Positions 63,001 through 64,000 of a stretch of 64,000 nt of DNA are shown one piece after another (within the stretch, counting starts at the first letter, position 1; every line of letters begins with the position of its first letter). The DNA lies in assembly GCA_019155185.1 (NCBI GenBank), contig CM032794.1:3263988-3327987 (forward strand), written 5' to 3'. The notes under the pieces were generated by a model. The model did not search any database and had not been told where the DNA came from. It worked only from the letters and a program-made list of their open reading frames with translations. This DNA is from Beaufortia kweichowensis (lineage: Eukaryota; Chordata; Actinopteri; Cypriniformes; Gastromyzontidae). The translations under genes were made by a program, and so were the position numbers.

Positions 63001-63340
63001 AATGTGGTCGCTAGTAAACTTAAACAACTTAAAGCTGCAATTTAAACTTTTTGGTTAATGTATAAAAGTTGGTTATCCATAAAATATTCTTTGTTTACCT
63101 TATTCTAATTCACAGTGGTAAGCTTAATATAATTATTTATATGTTAAGCAGCTGGCTATGAATTTGCTGTAAATGTCCATTTTACTTTAAAGTATGTAAC
63201 ATAACCTGCAACTTTTGTTTCAGACCGAGATAGCGAGGCAAAAGTTAAGGATTGCAGCTTTAAGCGCTTGGAAAATTCCATTGACATTGATTTCTTCTTG
63301 TTAACTACAAAATTTTGCGACTTCAGGAAAAAGCTGGGTG
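63001..63340. other. AT-rich sequence
   Basis: No gene. AGCTGCAATTTAAAC near 63,032 and GCAGCTTTAAGC near 63,255 are small inverted similarities. Confidence 0.35.
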
Positions 63341-63930
63341 AAGACCCCTAATGAGACGTCGTAGTCTTGAACAAAAGGGGAAGAAGAGGATCTTGTCATG
63401 GTGTTAGTAGTTTAAAGGGTTAAATAGGGTCTGAAGTTGTTTGCTGTCAGTCGAGAGCTCTGGAATGTTCCGTGTAATGCGTTCAGACCTCAAGCCCTGA
63501 CCTGCCCGAGCTAAAGAGCTTCCACTGACCCTCAAAGCAAAGAACAGGATGGAATAGTTGCCTTACACCGTTCGTGCCGAGCGCTTCGTTTTCAGGCAAA
63601 ACATAACGCGACCACATTCAAACTATTCTTCTTATTTCATTATCGGCAGGGCCACTCATTGGACACATTCGTACTGTTTGTTTTGTCATTTCAGGCAAGT
63701 TCTTGTAGCTGGTTTTGCTGGAATGGTCACTTGGCTGCCAAATGGGATTTGTATATGTAAATATCATTTGGACAAGCGGTGAGAAACAAAGTCTGCTAAT
63801 TATAGCCGCTCTGAGAAACATGACGTTTGGAAAATAAGCCCCACTTTGCGTCTCTTTTTAGAAACTACACCGACTTCCTCCAAGACTGATTTGGACTGTG
63901 GGATTGTTGTGCACAGACCTTTAAACGGGC
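63341..63930. promoter_or_regulatory. CNE-like block at the right edge
   Basis: Unique DNA including GACGTCGTAGTCTTG near 63,355, TGCCTTACACCGTTCGTGCCGAGCGC near 63,560, GTAAATATCATTTGGACAAGCGG near 63,758 and CTGCTAATTATAGCCGC near 63,793. AATTATAG is homeodomain-like. Confidence 0.35.
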
Positions 63931-64000
63931 ATTTTGTGGAAGTGTTACTCTATTTTCAGAGCGTGGCCTTGAATAAATAGTTCATTGTTTACTTTGTTGC

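Noticed and set aside
63862..63889. Possible second exon in phase with the 47,739 exon
   Set aside because: After the acceptor the in-phase frame stops at eight codons, giving only a 32-residue product.

Overview
The window is non-prokaryotic DNA from a teleost fish, most likely a cyprinid (carp, goldfish, barb or zebrafish relatives). The reasons are an AT-rich background with GC-richer islands, very long dinucleotide and tetranucleotide microsatellites, no long non-repetitive ORFs, and several short palindromic DNA-transposon relics of types I know from cyprinid genomes: an element starting AGGGATAGTTYACCC, one starting CACTCTTAAAAATAAAGGTG, one starting CAGTACCA..AAAAGTTT, one of the TCCTGGAGRGCCAC..GCAGAGTT type, and a dispersed repeat with the signature ATCCAAAGCGACT. 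The species call is inference from these repeats; no search could be run.

The layout is that of a gene-poor regulatory landscape. From 1 to about 47.2 kb I see no convincing gene. Blocks of 200-1000 bp with balanced GC, few simple repeats and homeodomain-type (TAATTA/CTAATTAG), GATCAATA and other motifs alternate with AT-rich filler, transposon relics and microsatellites. These blocks look like conserved non-coding elements (CNEs), but conservation itself cannot be seen here. The only coding hint is a pair of short splice-bounded open segments at 10,186-10,258 and 11,452-11,522 whose phases match; it is weak.

The best-supported gene start is on the plus strand near 47.2-47.8 kb. A pyrimidine-rich, TATA-poor upstream segment carries two CTAATTAG palindromes. 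It leads to an ATG at 47,739 with an in-frame stop 21 bp upstream, then 71 coding bases, then a consensus GTAAGT donor. A CpG-rich stretch follows at about 47.85-48.77 kb. I read this as the first coding exon of a gene whose remaining exons lie beyond 64 kb, so 47.8-64 kb would be first intron. I do not recognise the encoded N-terminus (MGSLAKASRYW...). By analogy with other fish loci dense in putative CNEs, the gene could be a developmental regulator, but the sequence does not prove that.

The right-hand third (47.8-64 kb) holds the putative intron, three very long CT/GA tracts (50.1, 61.0 and 61.4 kb), a hairpin element at 60.5 kb and further CNE-like blocks. Candidate regulatory grammar worth checking includes RFX-type inverted half-sites (4.24, 6.54 and 62.74 kb), recurring CTGATCAATA/TATTGATCCAG motifs including one in the putative promoter, and a CTCF-like site at 43.27 kb.
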